DNA of 61,893 nt from CAYJAD01 sp964370015 (GTDB lineage: Bacteria > Desulfobacterota > Desulfovibrionia > Desulfovibrionales > Desulfovibrionaceae). This document shows positions 7,896 to 17,400 of the stretch, piece after piece (position 1 is the first letter of the stretch; each line of letters starts with the position of its first letter). Where the stretch lies: contig CAYJHD010000005.1 of NCBI GenBank assembly GCA_964370015.1, forward strand, positions 1 through 61,893, read 5' to 3'. The notes beneath the pieces were generated by a model. The model was not told the DNA's origin. It saw only the letters and a program-made list of their open reading frames with translations, and did not search any database. The translations under genes and the position numbers were made by a program.

Positions 7896-8702
7896 ATGAG
7901 AACTGATATACATACCCATGCCTTTCATCCTAAAATAGCTCATAAGGCCGTAGAACATTTAAATGATCACTACGGCCTTCAATGCGCCGGTCTTGGCACC
8001 ATAGAGCATTTACAAGAAGAGAAGAAAAAAGCCCAGATAGATCGTTGCGTGGTGCTTTGCGCCGCCACGGCACCTGCTCAAGTGATTCCCGCCAATAACT
8101 ATGCCATACATGTGCAGCAAACACATGAGCATATTTTGTGCTTTGGCACCATTCATCCGGACTACAGTGCATGGCAAAAGGAATTGCAAAGGCTGAAGAA
8201 AAACGGCATTCAAGGGCTGAAATTGCATCCAGATTTTCAATCTTTTGGATTGGATGATCCACGCCTTTTACCCATCATTGAAGAAGCGCAAAAAGACTTC
8301 ATTTTTCAAATCCACATTGGCGACGTGGGGCCTGTTGGTAGTAATCCTTCTTGCCCTTATAAGATGGCAAAATTACACGACGCCTTTCCCCACATGCGTC
8401 TCATTGCGGCCCATTTGGGAGGCTATAGGCAGTGGCAACACGCCTATCATGCCTTGGTTGGGCGCAATATCTGGTTGGAAACCTCCAGTTGCACGCCGTA
8501 TATTGAACAAAAGCTCTTACACGAAATTTTGCAAAAGCACGACGCCGAGCGCATTTTGTTTGGCTCCGATTATCCTCTTTATTCGCCTGCTGAAGAAATA
8601 CAACGCCTGCAAAAAATGGTTGGTTTAAGCTCTGCGCAATTGGAACATTTTTTCACCAATGCGGACAAATTGCTCGTCCCCAAGGTCTGGAATGCCTCTT
8701 AG
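7896..8702 (+). CDS. TIM-barrel amidohydrolase
   Basis: A 268-residue metal-dependent hydrolase of the amidohydrolase-2 group. The first strand carries the metal-binding His-x-His (DIHTHAFH), a later strand GLKLHPDFQ supplies a possible ligand, IAAHLGG another His, and LFGSDYPLYSP the catalytic Asp near the C-terminus. Relatives decarboxylate or hydrolyse small carboxylated substrates; the true substrate is unknown. A Shine-Dalgarno AGGGTGAAGG precedes the ATG. Position just after the 2-hydroxyacid dehydrogenase suggests one transcript, but a shared pathway is not evident. Confidence 0.78.
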   Translation: MRTDIHTHAFHPKIAHKAVEHLNDHYGLQCAGLGTIEHLQEEKKKAQIDRCVVLCAATAPAQVIPANNYAIHVQQTHEHILCFGTIHPDYSAWQKELQRLKKNGIQGLKLHPDFQSFGLDDPRLLPIIEEAQKDFIFQIHIGDVGPVGSNPSCPYKMAKLHDAFPHMRLIAAHLGGYRQWQHAYHALVGRNIWLETSSCTPYIEQKLLHEILQKHDAERILFGSDYPLYSPAEEIQRLQKMVGLSSAQLEHFFTNADKLLVPKVWNAS

Positions 8703-8723
8703 CCGCTGAAATGTTATTCCATA

Positions 8724-8766
8724 GGCTTGCGCCACAGGATGTGGTTACCGCGTAGCGGAGCAAGCC
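8724..8766. other. Compact three-way-junction hairpin between convergent genes
   Basis: An outer 7-bp stem GGCTTGC (8724-8730) / GCAAGCC (8760-8766) encloses two perfect hairpins: CCACA-GGA-TGTGG (8732-8744) and CCGC-GTA-GCGG (8748-8758). Only a few bases are left unpaired. There is no T-run, so it is not a classic terminator. It lies in the 80-base gap between the convergent amidohydrolase and AMMECR1 genes. Function unknown. Confidence 0.6.
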
Positions 8767-8782
8767 ATCCGCACTGTTCTCT

Positions 8783-9358
8783 TTAGGTGCGCTGCACGGG
8801 AAAAACCAAGGCCTCATACCAATACAATTTGGCTTCGGGATGTTGCCAAGCCCCTGTGGGTACTTGCGCCTTATGGCATAAATTTTCCAAATAGGCCTTT
8901 AGATCCCATCCTTGCTCCACGGGCACCTTGGGTAAAAAGACGCCACTGCGTGCACCAAGGCTTAAGAGTAAGCCGTGGCGACCAATTTCCACCATATCCA
9001 CTTGAGGGCAAAGGCTCAAAGGGCCCAGCACAGAAATTTCCATACTGATGGGGTTCTCTTGATCTTGCCATTCTGCGAGGCTGAGGGGCGGGAAGCGCGG
9101 ATCTTCAAAGGCGGCGGCCTTGGCCATGCGCTCCACATTGAGATGTAAGGGTTCACGCCCCACCATGGAGCCTATGCAGCCGCGCAAATGCCCGTTTTTG
9201 TTTAAGGTGACAAAGCATCCAAGATCTTGCCCTAAGATACCTTCATTCATGGTGGGTATGGGAGGCATCTCGGGGGTAAAATGCTTGGCAATGGCAAGGC
9301 AAGCAATATTTCCCAACATTTTCTGCTCTTTTTCACTTAGAGTAAAGGTCACGCTCAT
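8783..9358 (-). CDS. amrA: AMMECR1 / AmmeMemoRadiSam system protein A
   Basis: A 191-residue AMMECR1-domain protein. Visible family features are the segment GCFVTLNKNGHLRGCIGSM, AAFEDPRFPPLS and the EISVLGPL strand; length fits a single-domain bacterial member. In many bacteria this domain is encoded with a Memo-like protein and a radical-SAM enzyme, recently grouped as AmmeMemoRadiSam, but neither partner is in this window. Activity of the domain alone is not settled. ATG 9358 has GGAG six bases upstream. It is convergent with the amidohydrolase gene. Confidence 0.85.
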   Translation of the reverse strand: MSVTFTLSEKEQKMLGNIACLAIAKHFTPEMPPIPTMNEGILGQDLGCFVTLNKNGHLRGCIGSMVGREPLHLNVERMAKAAAFEDPRFPPLSLAEWQDQENPISMEISVLGPLSLCPQVDMVEIGRHGLLLSLGARSGVFLPKVPVEQGWDLKAYLENLCHKAQVPTGAWQHPEAKLYWYEALVFPVQRT

Positions 9359-9452
9359 GGGTTCTCCAAAGGTAGTACGTTTATGTTAAGAAAAAGCCTT
9401 TTTTGAAAAATGAACATCAATGGCTCTGCATTGTGCATGCCTGAAAAGTAAA

Positions 9453-9484
9453 AAAAGGGCCCCACGCAAGCGTAAGACCCTTTT
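9453..9484 (-). terminator. Intrinsic terminator of pta-ackA
   Basis: Stem AAAAGGG (9453-9459) / CCCTTTT (9478-9484) with an inner ACGC/GCGT pairing and a T-run on the minus strand. It directly follows the ackA stop. Confidence 0.85.
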
Positions 9485-9504
9485 GTAATAACGTAAGGAG
9501 GCAA

Positions 9505-10713
9505 CTAGCCCTTTACCACTTCCATGGCAGTTTCGGCAATTTGCAACTCTTCATTGGTGGGGATAATAAGCACAGGAATCTTGGATTCTGGCTTAGAAAT
9601 CACGCGGGCAATGCCACGACGGATGTCGTTTTCTGCTTCGTCAAGCACGATACCAAGGGGCTCAAGACCTTTGATAACGCCAGCGCGTACGAATTCATCA
9701 TTTTCACCAATACCGGCGGTGAAAACAATGGCGTCTACGCGACCAAGCAAGAAGAAGTATGCGCCCAATTGCTTTTTGATGCTACGGCAGAGCATATCAA
9801 AAGCAAGTTGTGCTTTCACATCGCCGTTGTCACGCATGTCGTGAACGTCACGCATGTCGCTGTTACCGCAAATGCCCACAAGGCCGGACTTCTTATTCAT
9901 GAGGGTATCAACCTCAGAAGTGGAAAGGTTCAGCTTATCTTGTAAGAAAGGTACGATGGCAGGGTCGATGGTGCCGCAACGTGTGCCCATCATGAGGCCT
10001 TCAAGGGGGGTTAAGCCCATGGAGGTGTCTTCGCACACGCCGTTTTTCACAGCAGAAGCGGAGGAACCATTACCAAGGTGTAAGGTGATGGAGTTAAGCT
10101 CTGCTTGTGGCTTACCAAGGAACTCAGCGGTTTTCTTGGCAATGTATTTGTGGGAAGTGCCGTGGAAACCGTAACGACGCACATTGTGCTTTTCGTAGAT
10201 TTCGTAAGGCAGTGGGTAGATGTAGGCTTCTGGAGCCATGCTGGAACCAAACTCGGTGTCGAACACGCCCACGTTGGGGATGCCGGGGAGGAGCTTTTCT
10301 GCCACTTCGATACCCATGAGGTTGGCAGGGTTGTGTAAGGGACCAAGGGGGATGTACTTGCGGATGATTTCTTTGGCATTTTCGTCAATAAGCACAGGTT
10401 GCTTAATGTCTTCGCCGCCGTGCAATACACGGTGACCAATGACGGAAATTTCAGAAACATCTTTAATTACACCTTTTTCAGCGTCTGTAAGCAAGCTGAT
10501 AACGGCTTCCATGCCTTCAACGTGGGTGGGAAAACCTTTTTCAATAACAATTTTTTCTTCTTGATCGCTGTCGGGGTACAATTTATGCGCTAACTTGCCC
10601 ATGGGCGCGCCAATACGCTCTACGATACCGGAACACAATACAGATTTGTCTGCCATTTCGAACAGCTGGTATTTACAAGAAGATGAACCAGCATTGATTA
10701 CAAGAATTTTCAT
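9505..10713 (-). CDS. ackA: Acetate kinase
   Basis: 402 residues, the usual length. It transfers phosphate from acetyl phosphate to ADP, forming acetate and ATP. The ASKHA-fold signatures are present: ILVINAGSSSCKYQLF at the N-terminus, GHRVLHGGE, YGFHGTSHKYI with the catalytic His, HLGNGSS, TRCGTIDP, and FTAGIGEN. GGAG precedes ATG 10713. It follows pta by 18 bases on the minus strand, and por is upstream, so pyruvate can be carried through acetyl-CoA and acetyl phosphate to acetate with substrate-level ATP synthesis. Confidence 0.97.
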   Translation of the reverse strand: MKILVINAGSSSCKYQLFEMADKSVLCSGIVERIGAPMGKLAHKLYPDSDQEEKIVIEKGFPTHVEGMEAVISLLTDAEKGVIKDVSEISVIGHRVLHGGEDIKQPVLIDENAKEIIRKYIPLGPLHNPANLMGIEVAEKLLPGIPNVGVFDTEFGSSMAPEAYIYPLPYEIYEKHNVRRYGFHGTSHKYIAKKTAEFLGKPQAELNSITLHLGNGSSASAVKNGVCEDTSMGLTPLEGLMMGTRCGTIDPAIVPFLQDKLNLSTSEVDTLMNKKSGLVGICGNSDMRDVHDMRDNGDVKAQLAFDMLCRSIKKQLGAYFFLLGRVDAIVFTAGIGENDEFVRAGVIKGLEPLGIVLDEAENDIRRGIARVISKPESKIPVLIIPTNEELQIAETAMEVVKG

Positions 10714-10731
10714 ACGCTCCTCAAAATTATA

Positions 10732-12840
10732 TTATTGGTTTTTTTCTGCGGCAGCTTGTATGGCTGTGATTGCGACAGTATTCACAATGTCGGCCACCGT
10801 GCAACCGCGAGATAAATCATTAACAGGTTTATTCAGTCCTTGCAACACCGGACCAATGGCAATGGCATCAGCCGCACGCTGAACGGCTTTATAGGTGTTA
10901 TTCCCTGTGTTTAGGTCTGGGAAAATAAAGACTGTGGCCTTGCCTGCCACTTGGCTATTGGGCAATTTGGTGCGTGCCACTTCTGGGTCGATGGCCGCGT
11001 CATATTGAATGGGGCCTTCCAGCAAAATTTCCGGTGCCATGGCTTTGGCAATGGTGGCGGCTTCTGCCACTTTATCCACATCGGCTCCCTTGCCGGAAGT
11101 ACCTGTGGAGTAGGAGAGCAAGGCCACGCGCGGCTCAATGCCAAACACTTCCGCCGTGTGGGCCGAAGCTATGGCGATTTCCGCCAATTGCTGTGCGGTG
11201 GGGTTGGGATTCACGGCGCAGTCGCCAAAGGCCAACACGCGATCCTTTAAGCACATGAGAAATACCGAAGACACAATGGAGCAATTGGGCTTGGTTTTAA
11301 TGAATTCAAAGGCCGGACGAATGGTATGAGCCGTGGTATTCACCGCACCGGACACCATGCCGTCGGCATCGTTTTTATGTACCATCATGGTGGCAAAATA
11401 AGTGCTGTCTATCATGCGCTCGCGGGCTTGTTCTTCGGTCATGCCTTTAGCTTTGCGCAATTCATAATAGGTTTGCACATAGTCTTCAAACTGCGGTGCA
11501 AGATTGGGCTGAATGATGCGTGCACCGGATAAATCCAGACCCAAATCCGCAATGCGTTTGCCAATGGAGTCGGCATTGCCAAGCAAGATAACGTCAGCCA
11601 CACCGCGGCGCAGTAAAATATCAGTGGCGCGCAAAATGCGTTCTTCTTGACCTTCTGCTAGCACAATGCGCATTTTGTTTTGGCGGGCTTTTTCAATGAG
11701 ACCAAATTCAAACATCATGGGCGTCACACGTGTGGGCTTATCGGTGATGAGGCGTTTGGCAATTTCTTTGGAGTTCACATGGCGGTCAAAGTGCCCCAAA
11801 GCCGTGTTGATTTTTTGCATATTTTCCGGCTCAATGCGTCCATACAGCTCGGAAAGCATTTGGATGGTCTTATAGGTATGGTGCTCGGTGAGCAACACGG
11901 GCACGGGCACGCCGGTCCAACCTTCTAAAAGCTGTGCCACATTCACAGGCAAGCGAATGCCGCCGGTGAGCAATACGCCGGCAATGTCTGGGCATGCGGA
12001 AGACACGCGTGAGGCTAAAGCAGCCAAGATAATATCGGTGCGATCTCCTGGGGTGATGATGAGGTTACCATCGTGGATATAATCTAAAAAGTTATGCACT
12101 TGCATGGCAGCGATGAGATAATCTCCCACCAAGGTATCCATGCGCTTGGTGCCGTAAAGTACTTCGGCATGTAGCCACTTGGACACATCTTCCATGGTGG
12201 GCTTACCAAGGGCAGGCTCGTCGGGCACGGAATAGATGAGAGGTTGTTTTTCATCTTCGGGGCGCGCAAGGCCTTCGCGCAGGTCATATCTTTCCGTTTC
12301 GCCATAATCGGCGCGGTTCACCACCACGGACACCACGTCCACGCCCTTTTCGCTCAATTGATCCAGTACGCTCTTGGTGTTGTCTATGACTTCATCCACA
12401 TGTTTATTGTGGCCATTGGCCAATACCATCATGACCGAGCCCAAATTGCTGGCTATGTCGGCATTGAGTTCAAATTCAAAGGTGGAATCTTGACCCAAAA
12501 AGTCTGTGCCTTCGCATAAAACGAAATCATGGGTGTCTGCTAAAGTATGAAATTTTTCCAAGGTGCTGGAGATGAAAGCATTGCGCTGGCCGGAGTTGAT
12601 GAGGTGGCGCGCTTCTTCCAAGGTGTAGGCAAAAGAATCTGTATAGGTCTGTTGTAATTTGAAATGTTCCAACATGAGGTTAATGTCATGGTCCTTATCA
12701 TCCAACACCGGCTCATTGATAATGGGGCGAAAGAAGGCCACTTTTTGCATGTTTCTGGTGAGCAAATGCATCATGCCAAGTACAATGGCAGACTTGCCGG
12801 AACGCGGTTCCGTGGCAGAAATGTAAAGACTTTTGTACAT
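10732..12840 (-). CDS. pta: Phosphate acetyltransferase, long form
   Basis: 702 residues, the long three-domain form. Residues 1 to about 210 are a P-loop BioD-like domain with EPRSGKSAIVLGM, followed by a DRTGG-like regulatory domain (GDRTDIILAAL near residue 260) and the C-terminal transferase domain from about residue 385 (IVLAEGQEERIL, GMVSGAVNTTAHTIRP, SYSTGTSGKG, FPDLNTGN). It converts acetyl-CoA and phosphate to acetyl phosphate. The Shine-Dalgarno is weak (GAG about 12 bases from the ATG). It forms an operon with ackA and is separated from por upstream by a 13-bp perfect hairpin. Confidence 0.95.
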   Translation of the reverse strand: MYKSLYISATEPRSGKSAIVLGMMHLLTRNMQKVAFFRPIINEPVLDDKDHDINLMLEHFKLQQTYTDSFAYTLEEARHLINSGQRNAFISSTLEKFHTLADTHDFVLCEGTDFLGQDSTFEFELNADIASNLGSVMMVLANGHNKHVDEVIDNTKSVLDQLSEKGVDVVSVVVNRADYGETERYDLREGLARPEDEKQPLIYSVPDEPALGKPTMEDVSKWLHAEVLYGTKRMDTLVGDYLIAAMQVHNFLDYIHDGNLIITPGDRTDIILAALASRVSSACPDIAGVLLTGGIRLPVNVAQLLEGWTGVPVPVLLTEHHTYKTIQMLSELYGRIEPENMQKINTALGHFDRHVNSKEIAKRLITDKPTRVTPMMFEFGLIEKARQNKMRIVLAEGQEERILRATDILLRRGVADVILLGNADSIGKRIADLGLDLSGARIIQPNLAPQFEDYVQTYYELRKAKGMTEEQARERMIDSTYFATMMVHKNDADGMVSGAVNTTAHTIRPAFEFIKTKPNCSIVSSVFLMCLKDRVLAFGDCAVNPNPTAQQLAEIAIASAHTAEVFGIEPRVALLSYSTGTSGKGADVDKVAEAATIAKAMAPEILLEGPIQYDAAIDPEVARTKLPNSQVAGKATVFIFPDLNTGNNTYKAVQRAADAIAIGPVLQGLNKPVNDLSRGCTVADIVNTVAITAIQAAAEKNQ

Positions 12841-12897
12841 AATTATACCGACTCTTTTAAAAAGTTGACGTGATTTTTTTCACACTATGCACGCATA

Positions 12898-12926
12898 ATA
12901 AGGGGATGAGAATCTCATCCCCTTAT
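12898..12926 (-). terminator. Strong hairpin between por and pta
   Basis: Perfect 13-bp stem ATAAGGGGATGAG (12898-12910) / CTCATCCCCTTAT (12914-12926) with loop AAT. Neither strand has a proper T-run afterwards, so it may stabilise the por mRNA 3' end or give partial read-through into pta rather than full termination. Confidence 0.65.
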
Positions 12927-12937
12927 ATGGTTAAACT

Positions 12938-15900
12938 TTATTCGCCAATGCCAGGTAATTCTGACAAGAGCTTATAATGCTTATAGCGCTTGATGTATTG
13001 CTTTTCGAGGTCTGCCTTCAATTGTGGCGAAACTTCGGGAGCAATCTTATCTAAAGAGGCAAAACGGGTTTCACCCATGAGGAATTCTTGGATGGTGCCG
13101 TCGGGCTCTTTGCTTTCGAGGAGGAAGGGATTTTGACCTTCTTCAGCCAATAATGGATTGTAGCGGTACAATGGCCAGTAACCGGAAGTTACAGCTAACT
13201 TGCCTTCTTCCATGGTTTTACCCATGCCCTTGCGAATGCCTTGGTTGATGCAAGGAGCGTAGGCAATGATGAGGGAAGGCCCTTTGTAGGCTTCGGCTTC
13301 GCGGAAAGCTTTGAGCACTTGGCTCTTATCTGCGCCCATGGAGATGGATGCCACATACACATAGCCGTAGCTCATGGCCATGGCGCCAAGGTCTTTTTTG
13401 CCAATGCGCTTACCGGCAGCGGCAAACTTAGCAATGGAGCCCAAAGGTGTTGCTTTGGAGGCTTGACCGCCGGTGTTGGAGTACACTTCGGTATCCATCA
13501 CCAAAACGTTGATGTCTTCGCCGGAAGCGAGCACGTGGTCAAGGCCGCCGTAGCCAATGTCATAGGCCCAGCCGTCACCACCGAAGACCCAAATGCTCTT
13601 CTTGGTGAATAAATCATCCATATGCCAAAGTTCATGGGCAAGGGGATGTTCCACATTGGTGAGGCCACCAAGGATTTGCTCGCCATAATTTTTGGAAAGC
13701 TCAGCATCGTTCATGTTTTCAAGCCAGCCATTGCAAGCGTCAACGAGGCTTTGCTCAAGACCTTCCAAGGAAAGAAGCTCTTGCAAGCGCAAAGCTAAGC
13801 CGTTGCGGCGTTGTTGGTAGGCCATTTCCATACCAAAGCCGTATTCAGCGGCATCTTCAAAGAGGGAGTTACCCCAAGCTGGGCCTTGACCGTCTTTGTT
13901 GGTGGTGTAAGGCGTGGTGGGGGAGGATGCGCCCCAAATGGAAGAACAACCGGTGGCGTTGGCAATGATCATGCGATCGCCAAACATTTGGGTTAAGAGC
14001 TTCACATAAGGTGTTTCGCCGCAACCTGCACATGCGCCGGAGAATTCATGTAAGGGTTGTTGCAATTGCGAACCCTTCATGCTGTCACGGGGCAAGATGT
14101 CGTCTTTGAGTTGTACATTGCTTTCAGCAAAGGCCAAGTTGGTCTTTTGGTCTTCAAGCTGTGTTTCAAGTGGCTTCATGACCAAGGCTTTTACCTTGGC
14201 AGGGCATACTTCTGCGCAAGATCCGCAACCGAGGCAGTCTTCAGCGTACACTTGCATGCGCATTTGTAAGCCTTTGAGTTCCTTGCCTTGAGCTGGCTTG
14301 GTGGCAAAAGAAGCCGGTGCGCCTTCAAGCTCTTCTTCGGTGGCCATGACAGGACGAATGGTGGCATGGGGGCACACAAAGGAGCATTGGAAGCATTGGA
14401 TACAATTTTCCACTTGCCACTCAGGCACAGCAATGGCTACGCCGCGCTTTTCAAAAGCTGCGGTGCCAAGGGGCATGATGCCGGCAGGATCCATGGCGGA
14501 AACAGGCAATTTGTCGCCTTGTTGTGCCAAGATGGGACGAACCACATTGGTGATGTAGTCAGGATCTTGATCGCCATGTACGCCGCAACCGCAACCACAA
14601 GTGGAGCCGGCAGCGGAGCAGCAAGACTCGGAAGCTTCGGCCCAAGAAGCAGGATATTGCACTTCTTGCAAGGCATTTAAAGCACCATCCACGGCGGCGA
14701 TGTTCATGTTAACAATCTTATCGCCCTTGGAGCCGTAGGTTTTTTTAATGGAATCTTTGAGCAATGCCACAGCGGTTTCAAAATCAAGCACATTGGCAAG
14801 CTTGAAGAAGGCTGTTTGCATGATCATGTTGATGCGACCGCCAAGGCCCACTTCGGTGGCAAGCTTCACAGCGTCCACGTTGTAGAACTTCAATTTCTTG
14901 CTGGCGATGGTGCGCTTCATGGAAGCAGGCAAGTGCTTTTCCATGTCTTCCAAGGTCCAATCGGAGTTCAATACAAAGGTACCACCTTCGGTGATGCCTT
15001 CTAGCACTTCGTATTGGTTCACATAGGAAGCCTTATGACAGGCCACATAGTCAGCTTGGGTCACAAGGTAAGAAGACTTGATGGGCTCGTTACCAAAGCG
15101 CAAGTGAGATACGGTGAAGCCGCCGGACTTTTTGGAGTCGTAAGCAAAGTAGGCTTGTGCGTACATGTCGGTGTTGTCACCGATGATTTTAATGGCTTGC
15201 TTGTTGGCGCCCACAGTGCCGTCAGCACCAAGGCCGAAGAACTTGCACTGCACGGTGCCGGTGGGAACGGTGTTGATTTCTTCTTCCACTTCTAAGGAAG
15301 TGAAGGTTACGTCATCGTTGATGCCCACGGTGAAGTGGTTTTTGGGGCCTGCAGAAAGCATGTTATCAAAAACAGCTTTAGCCATGGCAGGGGTGAAATC
15401 TTTGGAGCCAAGACCATAGCGACCGCCCACAATGGTGGGCACTTCGCCGCGCTCAAGATAGGCTGTGCATACGTCTTGGTATAAAGGTTCACCAAGGGCG
15501 CCGGGCTCTTTGGTGCGGTCAAGCACGGTGATGGTGCTGGCTGTGGCAGGAATGGCGCGAAGTAGATGCTCGGTGGAGAAAGGACGGAACAAACGTACTT
15601 TCACAAGACCCACTCTTTGCCCCATGCCGTTCAAGTAGTCCACGGTTTCTTCGATGACTTCGCAAGCAGAACCCATGGCAATGATGATGCGCTCAGCTTC
15701 TGGATGGCCCACATAGTCGAACAATTTGTATTTGCGACCGGTGATGGCAGAAACTTTTTTCATGTTTTCTTGCACAAGGCCAGCCACGGCGTCGTAGTAA
15801 GGATTGCAAGCTTCGCGGTTTTGGAAGTAAATATCTGGGTTTTGTGCAGTACCACGGATGTGTGGATGCTCAGGGTTCATGGCATTGGCGCGGAATTCTT

Positions 15901-16498
15901 CTACCTTTTCCCAGTTAACGAGGGGGATGATGTCTTCATAATCGATGATTTCGATTTTTTGCACTTCGTGGGAAGTACGGAATCCATCAAAGAAGTGACA
16001 GAAAGGCACAGAAGAATCAATGGCGGTTAAGTGAGCCACAAGAGCCAAGTCCATACATTCTTGCACAGAAGCAGAAGCCAGCATGGCAAAGCCTGTTTGA
16101 CGGCAAGCCATAACGTCTTGGTGATCGCCAAAGATGGACAAGGCATGGCTAGCTAAGGCGCGAGCAGATACGTGGAAAACGCCGGGTAAAAGTTCACCGG
16201 CGATCTTGTACATGTTGGGCACCATGAGCAAGAGGCCTTGCGATGCCGTAAATGTAGAGGTTAGCGCGCCGGCAGCAAGGGAGCCGTGCACAGCACCGGC
16301 CGCACCAGCTTCGGATTGCATTTCACGCACAACCAATTCTTGCCCCATGAGGTTTTTACGACCGGCAGCTGCCCAATCGTCAGCAAGTTCGCCCATTACC
16401 GAAGAGGGGGTAATGGGGTAAATGGCTGCTGCGTCAGAAAGGGCATAAGCAATATGCGTGGTGGCTGTATTGCCGTCCATTGTTTTCATCTTTGCCAT
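12938..16498 (-). CDS. por: Pyruvate:ferredoxin (flavodoxin) oxidoreductase, single chain
   Basis: 1186 residues, the homodimeric single-chain type. It oxidises pyruvate with CoA to acetyl-CoA and CO2, reducing ferredoxin or flavodoxin. The N-terminal domain starts with YALSDAAAIYPITPSS. Two 4Fe-4S motifs lie at about 698-712 (CIQCFQCSFVCP) and 753-765 (CLGCGSCAEVCP). The C-terminal thiamine diphosphate domain carries the Cys ligands of the proximal cluster (ACAGCGETPY), GCSSIWG, and GGDGWAYDIGYGG. An unusual Cys-rich insertion lies at about residues 624-642 (SCC, then CGCGCGVHG). AAGGAG precedes the ATG. Expected cytoplasmic; start of the pyruvate-to-acetate route with pta and ackA. Confidence 0.95.
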   Translation of the reverse strand: MAKMKTMDGNTATTHIAYALSDAAAIYPITPSSVMGELADDWAAAGRKNLMGQELVVREMQSEAGAAGAVHGSLAAGALTSTFTASQGLLLMVPNMYKIAGELLPGVFHVSARALASHALSIFGDHQDVMACRQTGFAMLASASVQECMDLALVAHLTAIDSSVPFCHFFDGFRTSHEVQKIEIIDYEDIIPLVNWEKVEEFRANAMNPEHPHIRGTAQNPDIYFQNREACNPYYDAVAGLVQENMKKVSAITGRKYKLFDYVGHPEAERIIIAMGSACEVIEETVDYLNGMGQRVGLVKVRLFRPFSTEHLLRAIPATASTITVLDRTKEPGALGEPLYQDVCTAYLERGEVPTIVGGRYGLGSKDFTPAMAKAVFDNMLSAGPKNHFTVGINDDVTFTSLEVEEEINTVPTGTVQCKFFGLGADGTVGANKQAIKIIGDNTDMYAQAYFAYDSKKSGGFTVSHLRFGNEPIKSSYLVTQADYVACHKASYVNQYEVLEGITEGGTFVLNSDWTLEDMEKHLPASMKRTIASKKLKFYNVDAVKLATEVGLGGRINMIMQTAFFKLANVLDFETAVALLKDSIKKTYGSKGDKIVNMNIAAVDGALNALQEVQYPASWAEASESCCSAAGSTCGCGCGVHGDQDPDYITNVVRPILAQQGDKLPVSAMDPAGIMPLGTAAFEKRGVAIAVPEWQVENCIQCFQCSFVCPHATIRPVMATEEELEGAPASFATKPAQGKELKGLQMRMQVYAEDCLGCGSCAEVCPAKVKALVMKPLETQLEDQKTNLAFAESNVQLKDDILPRDSMKGSQLQQPLHEFSGACAGCGETPYVKLLTQMFGDRMIIANATGCSSIWGASSPTTPYTTNKDGQGPAWGNSLFEDAAEYGFGMEMAYQQRRNGLALRLQELLSLEGLEQSLVDACNGWLENMNDAELSKNYGEQILGGLTNVEHPLAHELWHMDDLFTKKSIWVFGGDGWAYDIGYGGLDHVLASGEDINVLVMDTEVYSNTGGQASKATPLGSIAKFAAAGKRIGKKDLGAMAMSYGYVYVASISMGADKSQVLKAFREAEAYKGPSLIIAYAPCINQGIRKGMGKTMEEGKLAVTSGYWPLYRYNPLLAEEGQNPFLLESKEPDGTIQEFLMGETRFASLDKIAPEVSPQLKADLEKQYIKRYKHYKLLSELPGIGE

Positions 16499-16955
16499 AA
16501 CACACTCCTTAAAAATGTTCTTCTTAAAAGCCTATATCATGCAATGGGGACACGTCCCACATTTAAAATAATCTTACATATTTTTTCAATAGGTGCAAAA
16601 CAAAAAAAACTAATTGCAATGTTTTGTTCTTTGTACATTAACAGAATGCGGGAAAAGTAGCATAAAACTGTTTGATTGAACAGTCTATTTCTGAATATTT
16701 TTTTGCAAAAAGCACAAGAGTTTGAATTATTGCAAAAAATATGACAAAAAAGTAAGTTTTTTTATGTTTTCGTCAAGGCGTAAGGGGCGTTTTTTTGAAA
16801 AAATAAGCGTAAACTCTTTTGCAACAAAGATGCTGTTACTCCTGCAACGATTCAAGAATATTTTGCGAGTTGAGGCTAATTTACTTGCTATTTGTGCAAA
16901 TATGTTTAACTTAGCGTAGCTCATGCGAATGAGATTTTAACTTTTGGAGAATACC
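16499..16955. other. Divergent promoter region of por and the FKBP gene
   Basis: A 457-base AT-rich gap. A minus-strand promoter-like pair TTGCAC and TAAGAT (16-base spacer) lies near 16567-16594 for por. A perfect palindrome GGGAC-AC-GTCCC (16547-16558) sits in the por leader and could bind a regulator. Two complementary 65-codon open frames here look like chance in AT-rich DNA. Confidence 0.4.
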
Positions 16956-17378
16956 ATGCCCATTAAAAATGATGATACAGTACAAGTTCACTACACTGGC
17001 ACCTTGACCGACGGTACCGTGTTTGACTCTTCTTTAGAGCGTGACCCCTTAGAATTTACCATGGGTAAGCAAATGCTTATTGCCGGTTTTGAAAATGCCA
17101 TCATGGGCAAAGAAGTGGGCGATAAAGTAAACGTGACCATCGCCCCCGAAGACGCTTACGGCGATGTGGACCCAGAGCTCATCTTTGAAGTGCCTCTTTC
17201 TGAAGTGCCAGAGCATATTACGCCTGAGCCCGGCTTACAATTACAGCTTTCCAATGAAGAAGGCATCATGAATGTGGCCATTGAAGATGTGACAGATACG
17301 CACATTTTACTCAATGCCAACCATTCCTTGGCCGGTCAAACCTTGATTTTTGATATCGAAGTTATCTCCATCAAGTAA
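16956..17378 (+). CDS. FKBP-type peptidyl-prolyl isomerase, SlyD-like
   Basis: A 140-residue cytoplasmic isomerase. The FKBP half-domain at the N-terminus (VQVHYTGTLTDGTVFDSS, then GFENAIMGKEVGDK) is interrupted by an insert-in-flap chaperone domain (about residues 65-120), and the chain returns to the FKBP fold with NHSLAGQTLIFDIEV. This order is that of SlyD. The His/Cys-rich nickel-binding tail of enterobacterial SlyD is absent, so a nickel role is not supported. The start is ATG 16956 with GGAG six bases upstream; the longer frame begins at TTG inside the ribosome site. Monocistronic, ended by a strong terminator. Confidence 0.9.
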   Translation: MPIKNDDTVQVHYTGTLTDGTVFDSSLERDPLEFTMGKQMLIAGFENAIMGKEVGDKVNVTIAPEDAYGDVDPELIFEVPLSEVPEHITPEPGLQLQLSNEEGIMNVAIEDVTDTHILLNANHSLAGQTLIFDIEVISIK

Positions 17379-17400
17379 GCTTTCTTATCTTGTTTTTAAG

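Noticed and set aside
16722..16924. Two complementary 65-codon open frames
   Set aside because: Both lie in AT-rich promoter DNA, lack ribosome sites and show no domain or membrane pattern.
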